Assembly (NCBI GenBank): GCA_963730785.1
Contig: CAVSTF010000010.1
Location: 682,001 to 746,000, forward strand
Source: Bog-473 sp963730785
GTDB taxonomy: Bacteria > Actinomycetota > Acidimicrobiia > Acidimicrobiales > RAAP-2
Length of the DNA stretch: 64,000 bases
Direction of reading: 5' to 3'
The notes beneath the pieces are model-generated. The model ran no database searches and was not told where the DNA came from. It saw only the letters and a list, made by a program, of their open reading frames with translations. The first letter of the stretch is position 1; each line of letters begins with the position of its first letter. A program made the translations under genes and the position numbers. Of the stretch, positions 24,673-34,186 are shown in pieces.

Positions 24673-26349
24673 TCAGAGTATGCGACTGAAGAGGGACTCC
24701 TTGGCCACGTCATGCTGTAGGCGCACCGGGATCACCTGACGCTGACTGCCCAACTGCACCACCATCGTTCCCACCACGGTGCCGCGCTTGGCACCCTGGT
24801 GGAGCACCTTTCCTCGCACGAAGTGCCGATGGGCCACCACACCGGGCCAACTCAGCATGCTGGTTCCCGATGACGCTTGGGCATTCTCGGTGCTGCCTGC
24901 CGCACTCACGTGAGCCACTGTTTCGCCGGCCGAGACCACTGTGGTTTCGCCGACATCCTTGGCGGTCGCATTGGCCAGGTTCAGGGCCTGCAGTCCGGCC
25001 TCATCAATCACGTTGGGCCCCGTTTGGCCGGTCACTGCGGTGATTACCAACACCGTCTTGCCGTGCGTCACACGCTTGACGGCCAGGACATCACATCCGC
25101 CGGCAGCCGTGGTGAATCCTGATTTCACTCCGAGGACTCCCTGGAGGCCCAACAGCGGCGTGTAGGTCGAGAGGGTGCCGGCGATCGGAAGGGTGATGGA
25201 GGACATCTTCACGAAGTAGGCGAAGACCGGATTGGCCATGTCGGGCGCCGCCACCTTGAGCAGATCCTCGGCGGTCGATTGAGAGCTCTGGTCGTAACCG
25301 CTGGCATCGGCGTAGTGGGTGTGGATCATGCCGAGACTGGCGGCGGTCTTATTCATTTTGGCCACGAAAGCTGGAATGCTCCCGGCGTCCCAACGGGCCA
25401 GCGCGCCGGCAAAGTCGTTGGCCGAGTGCACCAGCATGCCGCCCAACAGATTCTTCTCAGTAATCCGTTCACCCAAGTTCACCTGAGCGTTGGCTTGATC
25501 GGTCACCGTGTCGTTGTTGTAATCGTCCAGGTCGGCCTGAGTGATGGTGATGGTGGAGCCGTCTTGACCTAGCCCCAACGGGTGATCGTGCAGGATGATG
25601 TAGGCCGTCATCATTTTGGTCAGGCTGGCAATCGGCACCGGCGTCTCCGGAGCCGATGGCATGTCGAAACCAATGGACGGCACCGACACCGCCGCCTCGC
25701 CCTCGGGTGGCCATGGCAGGGTGACATCAGGCGAGTGGACGGTCAGATTGGGTGTCAGATCAGCCGTGACCACCGCATTGGGCACAGGTGAATGCAAGCG
25801 GAACACCACGAGTCCGGCCAGGACCACGATGACCACCAATACCAAAATGGCAGGGCGTCCTCGGGACCGACTGCGGCGGGCACGGGGTCGATTGGCCCGG
25901 GCCATGTGGACGACGGCCGGTGATGGGTCGTCGGGCACCCGAATGACGGCCGGTGCGGCGGCCAGCGTCACGGTGCTTGAGACTCGAATGGGTGTGGGTT
26001 CCCATGTCGATTCGGACGCTTCTGTTTCGGGTCCTGGTTCCGGTTCTGGTTCTTCATCAACGTCTGAGTCGTCGATTGGACCTTCAAAGAGAGGGACTGC
26101 CCCCCATTCCGTCACCAACTCACGCGGTGCGTTCTTGTTCCCGTTGCCAGCGGCATGACGACCGCGAGGGAGCGGTTCCAGCTCTTCGTCGGCCGGCTCC
26201 GTTTCGGCCGGCTCAGTGGGCTGGAGTGCGTAGCGGGCTTCGTCGGCCTGCAGCAACGTGTCGAGGCGGAACGGTGCCACCATGACAGGCACCTCGTAGA
26301 GGGTGTCCTGTCCTGGGTCGTCCGAATCAGGCTGCTTAGGCTCGCTCAA
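24673..26349 (-). CDS. D-alanyl-D-alanine carboxypeptidase (S11) with long cytoplasmic N-terminus
   Basis: A penicillin-binding-protein-type serine peptidase trimming peptidoglycan stem peptides. Catalytic motifs: S242-x-x-K245 (A-S-L-T-K), S309-x-N311 (H-S-A-N) and a K-S-G triad. One membrane helix lies at 167-183 after a basic stretch R-R-S-R-S-R-G-R, so the enzyme domain faces outward. The first 165 residues are cytoplasmic, acidic and Pro/Glu-rich (E-P-E-P-E-P-G-P-E-T-E), far longer than in usual family members, and may be a protein-interaction tail. The start is TTG at 26349, overlapping the ftsK stop (TTGA). The total of 558 residues exceeds the usual 400. Confidence 0.9.
   Translation of the reverse strand: MSEPKQPDSDDPGQDTLYEVPVMVAPFRLDTLLQADEARYALQPTEPAETEPADEELEPLPRGRHAAGNGNKNAPRELVTEWGAVPLFEGPIDDSDVDEEPEPEPGPETEASESTWEPTPIRVSSTVTLAAAPAVIRVPDDPSPAVVHMARANRPRARRSRSRGRPAILVLVVIVVLAGLVVFRLHSPVPNAVVTADLTPNLTVHSPDVTLPWPPEGEAAVSVPSIGFDMPSAPETPVPIASLTKMMTAYIILHDHPLGLGQDGSTITITQADLDDYNNDTVTDQANAQVNLGERITEKNLLGGMLVHSANDFAGALARWDAGSIPAFVAKMNKTAASLGMIHTHYADASGYDQSSQSTAEDLLKVAAPDMANPVFAYFVKMSSITLPIAGTLSTYTPLLGLQGVLGVKSGFTTAAGGCDVLAVKRVTHGKTVLVITAVTGQTGPNVIDEAGLQALNLANATAKDVGETTVVSAGETVAHVSAAGSTENAQASSGTSMLSWPGVVAHRHFVRGKVLHQGAKRGTVVGTMVVQLGSQRQVIPVRLQHDVAKESLFSRIL
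24675..24680 (-). promoter_or_regulatory. -10 element of thrB
   Basis: TACTCT on the minus strand lies 6 nt before the thrB ATG and overlaps the stop codon of the upstream carboxypeptidase gene. There is no ribosome site, which fits a leaderless internal promoter. Confidence 0.5.
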
Positions 26350-28719
26350 CGTTGCGAGAGGGCGTCGAACTCTTCAGGCGTCATCAGCACCTGTCGAGCC
26401 TTCGAGCCCTCGCTCGGGCCGACCACCCCGCGCCGCTCGAGCAGGTCCATCAATCGACCGGCTCGGGCGAAACCCACCCGGAGCTTGCGTTGCAGCATTG
26501 AAGTGGAGCCCAGTTGCGAGCGCACCACGAGGTCCATGGCGGCTTGCAGCAGGTCGTCGTCATCGTCGTCGACGCCTTCGATTCCGCCCTTGGTTTCAAT
26601 GATGTTCTCAATCCCCACCACTGGTTCGGTCCGTCCGCCCTGAGCCTTCCAATGGGCGACCACACTACGAACGTCTTCTTCGGACACCCATGGGGCCTGC
26701 AGTCGGCGCGGAATGTTGGAGGAGGCCGTTAAGAGCAGCAAGTCACCCTTCCCGATCAATCGCTCCGCGCCCGGCTGGTCCAAGATGACCCGGCTATCGG
26801 CCAATGACGACACGGAGAAGGCGAGGCGGCTCGGGATGTTGGCCTTGATCACACCAGTGATGACGTCCACCGACGGGCGCTGCGTGGCCAGCACCAAGTG
26901 GATGCCGACCGCACGTGCCATCTGGGCGATCCGAACAACCGAGTCCTCGACGTCACGGGCCGCCACCATCATCAGGTCGTTGAGCTCGTCGACCACAATC
27001 AAAATGAAGGGCAACTCTTCGGGTCGAGGTGGCTCGTCATCGATCTCTTCGTCGTCGTAGACAGCCGAGTGGTTGACGCCCAGCGCTTCGGCCGCGATCT
27101 CCTGCACCTTGCGCTTGATGGACGGAGGGCCAGCGGGCTTGATGGTGCCGGCGGCCAGCGCCTCGTTGTAGCCGGTGATGTCGCGCAGACCTTGTTCGGC
27201 CAACAGGTCGTAGCGCCGCTCCATTTCCTTGACGGCCCACTGCAACGCATTGGCTGCCTTCTTGGGGTCGACCACCACCGGAGTGATGAGATGCGGCAGT
27301 TCGTTGTATTGACCGAGCTCGACCCGCTTGGGGTCAATCAACATCAGCAGCACCTGCTCCGGCGTGCTTCGCATGAGGATCGAGGTGATGATCGAGTTGA
27401 TACAGGAGGACTTGCCGGCCCCGGTGGCACCAGAAATCAGGATGTGCGGCATTTCGGCCATGTTGGCCATGACCGCCCGACCGGCGATGTCACGTCCCAT
27501 GGCCACTTCGAGGGGATGAGTGGCGGCTTCGGCCTCTGGCGAATCCAGAATGTCGCCCAGTGCCACCAACTGGCGGATCCGGTTCGGCACTTCCACCCCG
27601 ATGGCGGACTTACCTGGAATGGGGGCCAGGATCCGCACGTCCGGCGAGGCCATGGCATAGGCGATGTCGCGGTTGAGGCTGGTCACCCGAGCCACCTTCA
27701 CGCCCGGACCAAGCTCGAGTTCAAAGCGGGTCACCGTCGGGCCCACGGTCCGGCCCACGAGTCGAGTCACCACCCCGTGCGAAGCCAATGCGGTGACGAG
27801 GTCCTCTCCGGCCTGGTCGAGCTGTTTCTTGTCCTGGCTCAGTTGCTTGGTGGTGGGCAGCAGTGAGAGCGGTGGCAGTTGCCAGGTGCCGGCTGCCTTG
27901 GGCGTGGCCGCCACCCGCTTTGGCTTGACGGGCACGACGGGCTCGGCCACCTCTTCGGGTTCCTCGTACGGCTCGGGTTCAAGCTCAGCGCCGAGTATCA
28001 GTTCAGGCTGTTCGTAGGAGTTGGGGATGACCTCCTTCACCGGGGCCACTCGGACCGGCGAGGCGGGCGCCTCCTCGGCGTCGTCTTCTACGAAGGGGGC
28101 ACCCTTCCACCACGAACCCAACGTGTGACCAACGGCCAGCGTGGCCACCCGGATGGCCCGACCGAATGAAGCCAGGGAGACACCGGTGGCGATCAGCACG
28201 GCCACTATGAAGATGGCCACGAAGACCACTCCGGCGCCGACCGATCCGATGCCCAGGTGAAGGGGGCGGCCAACCAGCGCACCGATCCAACCGCCGGCTC
28301 GTTGGACCTTGTGGGAGCTGATCTGAGGCGAGCCCTTGACCAGCTCGGCGAAGCCGCAGACGGCGATGAGACCCAGCGCCGAGCCGATGCCGGTGCGCAG
28401 CGGGTCTGGCCGGCCTCGCTCAATCAGCAGGATGGCGCCGGCGCCGGCACAGACCAACGGGAGAATGATGCGGGCCCAGCCCAGCACGGTGGCCAGGCCC
28501 CGCTCGACACCGTGCCCGACCGGACCGAGCGAATGGCCCCAGAGGGCCAGCGCCAACAGCACGGCCAGGGTGATGAGGCCGACGGCCCACAGGTCAATGG
28601 CATGGCGGCGCAGGATGGACGGGGGCGGAGGTGGTGCCGCTCGCTTGGCCCGGGTCGCCGTCGGCCGGCTTTTTGCGAACCGGGGCGCGCGGCGCAGCGG
28701 GCTTGCGCTTGGTAGTCAC
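26346..28719 (-). CDS. ftsK: DNA translocase FtsK/SpoIIIE (one frame break near the N-terminus)
   Basis: A septum-located dsDNA pump that clears chromosome termini during division. N-terminal membrane helices occur in the first 140 residues, followed by an acidic linker with E-P-E-P-Y-E-E-P. The motor domain has R-F-E-L-E-L-G-P-G-V-K, Walker A G-A-T-G-A-G-K-S-S, Walker B I-L-I-V-V-D-E-L, and a C-terminal winged-helix gamma domain (S-M-L-Q-R-K-L-R-V-G-F-A-R-A-G-R). The uninterrupted frame starts only at GTG 28562, in the first membrane helix. A better start is GTG 28719 (T-T-K-R-K-P-A-A-P-R), which reaches the main frame if one extra C near 28653-28656 is removed. The gene is probably intact and the break a sequence error. 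Confidence 0.93.
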
Positions 28720-28774
28720 CACAGTGCCGTCGAGGATACTGCCGGGCCTGCCTCATTAGGGGGACGCTCAGGCG

Positions 28775-28804
28775 GTTGTAAAGCGAACATATGTTCGCTA
28801 TCGT
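28775..28804 (+). promoter_or_regulatory. SOS-controlled promoter of the radical SAM gene
   Basis: -35 TTGTAA (28775-28780), 18-nt spacer, -10 TATCGT (28799-28804), then 6 nt to the ATG. The spacer holds AGCGAACATATGTTCGCT (28782-28799), a perfect 18-bp palindrome containing the LexA consensus CGAAC-N4-GTTCG. LexA bound here would block the polymerase directly. The ftsK start is 56 bp away on the other strand. Confidence 0.9.
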
Positions 28805-28810
28805 AGCCAA

Positions 28811-29818
28811 ATGTCGCTTCGTTGGACGCTGGCCAGCAGCGAGGAGTCAGGCACGCTGTTCCCCGACGAGCGGGTGGAGACCCGACACGTCGGCGTGGGG
28901 GCCTACGCCGGCCTGGAATTCCTCCATGTGAACGCCCGGAGCATCATCAACCGGGTGCCGGAGGAAAGCTTGATGCCGTTCCGGTACACCATCAATCCGT
29001 ATCGAGGCTGCAGCCATGCCTGCACGTACTGCTTCGCCCGTCCGACGCATGAGTACCTCGGACTGGGGATCGGCGAGGACTTCGAGCGGCAGATTGTGGT
29101 CAAGGTCAACGCCGTGGAACGCCTGCGGGCCGAGCTGCGGGCCTCCCGCTGGCGGGGTGACCCGATCGCCATGGGCACCAACACCGACCCGTACCAACAT
29201 GCTGAGGGCAAGTACCACCTAACGCAGGGGATCGTCTCGACGCTGGCCGAGCATCGCAATCCCTTCAGCATTTTGACCAAGTCCACCCTGATTCTGCGCG
29301 ACACCGACTTGTTGGCGCAGGCGGCGGCTCGGACGGAGGTCTCGGTGAGCTTCTCGGTGGGGACCCTGGACCGCGAGGTCTGGAAGCTGACGGAGCCGGG
29401 CACTCCCCCGCCCGACAAGCGGATTGCCGCGTTGCGCCGCCTCAGTGAGGCTGGGATCTCGTGCGGCGTTCTGGTCGCGCCCGTTTTGCCTGGGCTCTCC
29501 GACGGTGACGAACAGCTTCGGGCCGTGGTGGAAGCCTGCGCCGAGGCGGGAGCGGTGGCCATCCGCGGCCTGGCCCTCCATCTGAGGGGCAGCGTGCGCG
29601 ACCACTATCTGCAGTGGCTGCGCAATAAACGGCCGGATCTCGAGGCACTGCATCAGGAGCGATTCCGGGCTGGCGCGTATCAAGCGCCGGCTGAACGCGA
29701 GCGGGTGGCGGAGGTGGTCCGAGCGGCTGCCGTGCGGTGTGGCGTGACCGGAATTGATGCCTATGTTCGGGCTGAACCAGTGCACATCACGCCCAGTGCG
29801 CAGCTGTCCTTGCTCTAG
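28811..29818 (+). CDS. Rv2578c-like radical SAM protein (SplB-related), LexA-controlled
   Basis: A 335-residue radical SAM protein. The cluster motif is C67-x3-C71-x2-C74 (C-S-H-A-C-T-Y-C) after N-P-Y-R-G, followed by G-T-N-T-D-P-Y-Q. This places it in the spore-photoproduct-lyase-related family typified by M. tuberculosis Rv2578c, which as I recall is DNA-damage inducible. The biochemical activity of the family in non-sporulating bacteria is not established; a DNA repair role is plausible. The perfect LexA palindrome in its promoter supports this. The ATG at 28811 is 6 nt after the -10, hence probably leaderless. It stands alone between ftsK and the exoprotein gene. Confidence 0.9.
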   Translation: MSLRWTLASSEESGTLFPDERVETRHVGVGAYAGLEFLHVNARSIINRVPEESLMPFRYTINPYRGCSHACTYCFARPTHEYLGLGIGEDFERQIVVKVNAVERLRAELRASRWRGDPIAMGTNTDPYQHAEGKYHLTQGIVSTLAEHRNPFSILTKSTLILRDTDLLAQAAARTEVSVSFSVGTLDREVWKLTEPGTPPPDKRIAALRRLSEAGISCGVLVAPVLPGLSDGDEQLRAVVEACAEAGAVAIRGLALHLRGSVRDHYLQWLRNKRPDLEALHQERFRAGAYQAPAERERVAEVVRAAAVRCGVTGIDAYVRAEPVHITPSAQLSLL

Positions 29819-29831
29819 GGGAATTCCTTTC

Positions 29832-29837
29832 TATGAT
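29832..29837 (+). promoter_or_regulatory. -10 element of the repeat/SGNH exoprotein gene
   Basis: TATGAT lies 36 nt before the GTG at 29874, leaving a leader with a GAGGGATGGGG ribosome site. It lies just after the stop of the radical SAM gene. Confidence 0.45.
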
Positions 29838-29873
29838 TCAGCCCTCAAGGCCGGCGAGGGATGGGGTGCTCGA

Positions 29874-31492
29874 GTGGGAAACGCGAAGACAGTCGCTCTG
29901 GCTACTTTGCTGTGTGCCGCAACATTGATCATGGGAATCGGGGTCAGCTCGGCCTCGGCCGCCGGTACCAGCCAACCCCAAGCAACCACCTCGCCGTCGG
30001 CCGAGACGGACTCGCGCGTACGCCCTTATTGACTCAGCCGGTGGCGTGGCCACCTACGGCGGCGCCGGGTATCACGGCGACACCATTGGGGTGGCGCTGG
30101 CCCGGCCCATCGTGGGCGCCGCGCCCGATCCCGACCGCTGGCTACTGGATGGTCGCCTCCGATGGCGGCATCTTCTCCTTCGGCGGGGCTGGATTCTGGG
30201 GCTCTACCGGTGGCATTGCCCTGAATAAGCCGATCGTGGGCATGGCAGCCACTCCCAACGGGCAGGGGTACTGGGAGGTGGCGTCGGACGGCGGCATCTT
30301 CGCCTACGGCAACGCGCAGTTCTACGGCTCTACTGGTGCCATCACCCTCAACAAGCCCATCGTCGGCATGGCCTCCACCCCATCCGGAAAGGGCTACTGG
30401 CTGGTTGCTTCGGACGGCGGCATCTTCTCCTTCGGTGACGCGCAGTTCTGGGGCTCCACCGGTGCCATCACCCTCAACAAGCCCATCGTCGGCATGGCGG
30501 CCACCCAGAACGGTGGGGGCTACTGGCTGGTGGCCTCGGACGGCGGCATCTTCTCCTTCGGTAATGCCAACTTCTTCGGTTCGGCCGGCGGGTTGAGCCT
30601 CAACGCACCCATCGTGAGCATGTCGGCCACGCCCGATGGTGGCGGCTACTGGATGGTCGGCTCGGACGCCGGGGTCTACAGCTTTGGCGACGCTGCCTTT
30701 GCCGGTGCGGCCCAATCGCCCTTACATCCTCCGCTCTTCCCGGCTCCCTTCTCGGCTCCCATTCCGCCGGTGGTTGCCCTCATTCCTGACGTCCCCGGTC
30801 CACAAGCGACCCATGGCGGTGCACTTCGGGTGGCCTTCGTCGGCGACTCGCTCGGCTTCTACGAAGGTGAGTACACCCTCAATACGAATCCCAGTTATGT
30901 GGTCGACGATGGTGCCTCGCCCGGTTGTGGCTTCACCAACGGCGCCAACTTCCATCCCTACAGCAACCCGGGCGCCGTCTTCACCGATCCGGGGGCCTGT
31001 GCCCTGTGGGCCTCACAGCTGCAGTGGGTCGATGCCCGGTTCCATCCCGACGTGTCCGTCGTGCAGTCTGGTTACTGGGAATGTCAGGACCGGTTCTACC
31101 AAGGTCAGTACGAGACGTTGGCCAACCCGGCCTTCGCGGCGTACATAGAGGCGAACCTGAACCAAGCGGTCAACACCATGCATGCCGACGGGAGCGCCGT
31201 CATTCTTGAGACGTCGCCCTACTTCGCCGACGGCACGCCCAATAGCTTGGTGGATATCTATAACGGCATCGTCGCCGCCGTGGCCCAAGCCAACTCATCC
31301 TTCGTGACCCTGCTGGATATGCACGCCATTCTCGACCCGAACGGTGCCTACGCCTCCATCGTCAACGGCGTGCAGGTCCGCACCGACGATGGCGTGCACA
31401 TCACCCAGGGCGGCACCGAGCAAGTGATCACGCCCCAGATCAATGCGGCGATCGCCAGCGTGAGCGCACCGGTCTTTAACGGCGACGCCTAA
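29874..31492 (+). CDS. Secreted protein with 42-residue propeller-like repeats and C-terminal SGNH hydrolase domain (two frame breaks)
   Basis: An exported protein of about 539 residues. A signal peptide starts at GTG 29874 (V-G-N-A-K-T-V-A-L-A-T-L-L-C then a hydrophobic core and A-S-A-A-G). It is followed by about five and a half repeats of 42 residues with consensus G-Y-W-x-V-A-S-D-G-G-I-F-S-F-G, probably blades of a beta-propeller. The C-terminal 230 residues form an SGNH/GDSL domain: V-G-D-S-L-G nucleophile block, S-P-G-C-G glycine block, and D-D-G-V-H-I-T with the catalytic Asp and His. The target is probably an acyl or acetyl ester on an extracellular polymer (inference). The frame is broken by one extra base near 30018 and one near 30131; removing both joins signal peptide, first degenerate repeat and the rest. 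Confidence 0.83.
30140..30715 (+). repeat. 126-bp coding tandem repeats
   Basis: Units start at 30140, 30266, 30392, 30518 and 30644 (the last partial), each 126 bp and coding for 42 residues. Units 2-4 are close at the DNA level; a segment coding A-I-T-L-N-K-P-I-V-G-M-A recurs nearly unchanged at 30338 and 30464. A more diverged unit precedes them. The repeat encodes the propeller-like part of the exoprotein. Confidence 0.9.
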
Positions 31493-31498
31493 AACGGA

Positions 31499-33207
31499 CT
31501 AGACGGACAAGACGACGGGCACGATCATCGGGCGGCGCCTGGTGCGGTCGCCCACAAACTTGCCCAGGGCCTTACGGGCATGTCGACAGAGCACTTCGGT
31601 ATCGCGGGCGCCGTCGCGTAGCGCTGGCCGTGACAGCGGCCCCCACCAACTGGCTCGCTTCGCCCAGGAGCTCTTCCGCCTCGGAGGCGTGCACCCACCC
31701 TCGGGTCTCGATCACAGGGTCGCCGCTGATCACGCCTTGTCGCGTGTCGACGGTCACCACCACCAAGACGACGCCCTCTTCGGAGAGCTTCTGCCGGTCC
31801 CGGAGCACACCGTGCCCGATGTCCCCGACGGTGCCGTCCACATAGACATAGCCCGCCGGGACCTTGCCGTCCCGCTTGATGCCCATTGGCGTTGAGCTGC
31901 ACGGTGTCGCCGTCTTCGCACAGCAGGACGTTGGCCGCCGGAATCCCCATCGACAGTCCAATGCGGGCGTGATGCACCAGGTGGCGGTATTCACCGTGCA
32001 CGGGCACGAAGCACTCGGGCTTGGTCACCTGCATGAGGGTCTGCAGCTCGCCGGCCTTGGCGTGGCCGCTGACGTGCACCGCTTCGCGTCCGGAGTGGAC
32101 CACTTCGGCGCCCCGGCGGTGGAGCTCGTCGATGACCCGGCCGACCGACCATTCGTTGCCGGGGATGGGATGGGCACTGATGACGACCACGTCGCCCTCC
32201 CCCACCCGGAGCCACTTGTTGTCGCCGGTGGCCATAAGCGAAAGGGCCGACATGGGCTCGCCCTGCGAACCGGTCGAGATGACGCACATCTCGCCCGGCG
32301 GCACGGTGTCGACGTGTTCGATATCGACCTGATACCCGCTGGGGATATTGATCATGCCCAGTCGGGTGCCGAGCTCGACGTTCTTGCCCATGGAGCGCCC
32401 GAGCGTGCAGACCTTCCGACCGTTGGCCGTGGCGGCATCAATGATCTGTTGCACCCGATGCAGGTGGCTGGCGAAGCAGGCCACGATGATGCGCTTGCCC
32501 GGATGTTCGGCAAAGACCCGGCGGAGCGTCACCCCGACCGAGGACTCCGAGGCGGTGAAGCCGGGCTCTTCCGCGTTGGTGGAGTCCGAAAGAAGCAGGC
32601 GGATCTTGTCGGTCTGGGCAATCTCGCCCATGCGAGCCAAGTCGGTGCGGCGACCGTCGACCGGTTGCAGGTCGATCTTGAAGTCGCCCGAATGCAGAAT
32701 CACGCCCTGCGGGGTGTGGAAGGCAATGGCGCAGGCATCGGGGACCGAGTGGGTGGTCGGGATGAACTCGACGTCGCACGGACCGACGCGCAGACGTTCG
32801 CCGTCCTTGACGATCACGAACTTGGTGCGATCGGCCAGTCCGGCTTCCTCGACCCGATGGCGAGCCAACCCAATGGTCAGCTCGGTGCCGTAAATGGGGG
32901 CCTTGAGGTCACGCAGCAGGTAGGCCAGCCCGCCGGTGTGGTCTTCGTGGCCGTGGGTGAGGACGACGCCGTCCACCTGATCGGCCCGCTCACGCAGGTA
33001 GGTGAAGTCGGGCAGCACCAGGTCGACCCCGGGCATGTCCTGGTCCGGGAACATGATGCCGCAGTCCAAGACGATGATGCGGCCGTCGATCTCAATACAG
33101 GCGCAGTTGCGTCCGATCTCACCCAGGCCGCCGAGGAAGATGACCCGGACCGGTGCTGGTGAGTTCGAGGGCGCCTTGCGAGATTGGCCCTTCCGATTGT
33201 CAGGCAA
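31499..33207 (-). CDS. rnj: Ribonuclease J (two frame breaks near the C-terminus)
   Basis: A metallo-beta-lactamase/beta-CASP 5'-3' exo- and endoribonuclease for mRNA decay and rRNA maturation. Seen: L-G-G-L-G-E-I-G-R-N at the start of the core, the zinc motif T-H-G-H-E-D-H-T-G-G, H-S-G-D-F-K-I-D, S-D-S-T-N-A, G-R-S-M and the beta-CASP H-V-S-G-H-A. The start is TTG at 33207, 8 nt inside the dapA end; longer frames lie within dapA. The reading frame is lost near 31884 (extra base after N-A-N-G) and again near 31620. With both corrected it continues K-R-D-G-K-V-P-A-G-Y-V-Y-V-D-G to V-P-V-V-L-S-V and a TAG at 31499. Probably intact in the cell. Confidence 0.92.
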
Positions 33208-34130
33208 CCGGTTGATCCGAAGTGGCGGGAAGGCCGACGGCGGCGAGGACCTTGGCTGCCTGCGCATCGAGCTCGGGGGTCGACGGTCCCATCGGGAGTC
33301 GACATTGACCGACCTTGAGGCCCATGGCGCGACACATGGCCTTGGCCGGCAGCGGGTTGGGGTACTCCTCGGTGGCGGAGAAATCGAAGGAGTCGAGCAG
33401 TTCGGCGTTGATGGCGATGGCCTTCGGTCAGGTCGCCGGCGACGAACGCGTCGATCATGGCTCGCAGCTGCGGCGCCGCCCAGTGGGCCGAAATGCTGAT
33501 GACGCCGAGGGCACCCACGGCCATGAGGGGCAGCGTCATCACGTCGTCACCGCTGTAGATCTCAAAGCCCGCTGGCACCTGCGCCGCCAAGTGGGCCGTG
33601 CCCGCCGGATCGGCGGCGGCGTCCTTGAGCGCCACGATGTTGGGCACTTCGCGAGCCAACTCCAGAATGGTTGAGTGGGCGATGCGGCGCCCGGCCCGCA
33701 CCGGGATGTCGTACAAGATGGCCGGCAAGTGACCGGCGGCACCGGCCACCGCTCGGAAATGCTCCGTGATGCCGACCTGAGACGGACGGTTGTAATACGG
33801 GGTGACCAGGAGCACGCCGTCCACGCCACATTCGCCGGCCAGCGCGGTCATCTTCACCGAGTGCTCGGTGTCATTCGATCCGCTGCCGGCGATGACCGGA
33901 ATGGTGACGGCTTCGGCCACGGCGCGCCACAGGTCGGTCTTCTCGTCGTCGGTCAGCACCGAACTCTCGCCGGTCGAGCCAGTGAGCACGAGCCCGTCGC
34001 TGCCGTGGGCGGCCAGCCACTGGGCCAATTCCACGGCCGCATCGAGGTCAAGTGCACCGGCGAAGTCGAACGGGGTCACCATGGCGGTGATCACCCGTCC
34101 GAATCGCGGCGCAGCGTTATACAAGGTCAT
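33200..34130 (-). CDS. dapA: 4-hydroxy-tetrahydrodipicolinate synthase DapA (one frame break)
   Basis: Condenses pyruvate with aspartate semialdehyde, the first step of the diaminopimelate branch. The TIM-barrel signatures are T-A-M-V-T-P-F, G-S-T-G-E-S, the Tyr of L-Y-D-I-P-V-R and the Schiff-base Lys of A-L-K-D-A-A. The frame is lost near 33432 after D-L-T-E-G by one extra C; after correction it reads A-I-N-A-E-L-L-D-S-F, E-Y-P-N-P-L-P-A-K and ends at TGA 33200, the normal family length of about 309. It overlaps rnj by 8 nt; dapA next to rnj is a common actinobacterial order. Confidence 0.94.
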
Positions 34131-34151
34131 TACCTGCTCACGCTACCAGTC

Positions 34152-34173
34152 GAGCCCCGGCCTCCCGGGGCTC
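34152..34173 (-). terminator. Terminator-like hairpin after the ferritin-like gene
   Basis: GAGCCCCGG (34152-34160) and CCGGGGCTC (34165-34173) form a perfect 9-bp stem with a CCTC loop, 13 nt past the stop of the ferritin-like gene and before dapA. There is no U-run, so termination would be of the L-shaped type seen in actinobacteria. Confidence 0.6.
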
Positions 34174-34186
34174 TAGGGAGTCGCAG

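Noticed and set aside
30140..30715. Regular 126-bp repeats considered as a CRISPR-like or satellite array
   Set aside because: The unit is a multiple of three, continuous in one frame with a conserved protein motif, and has no spacers.
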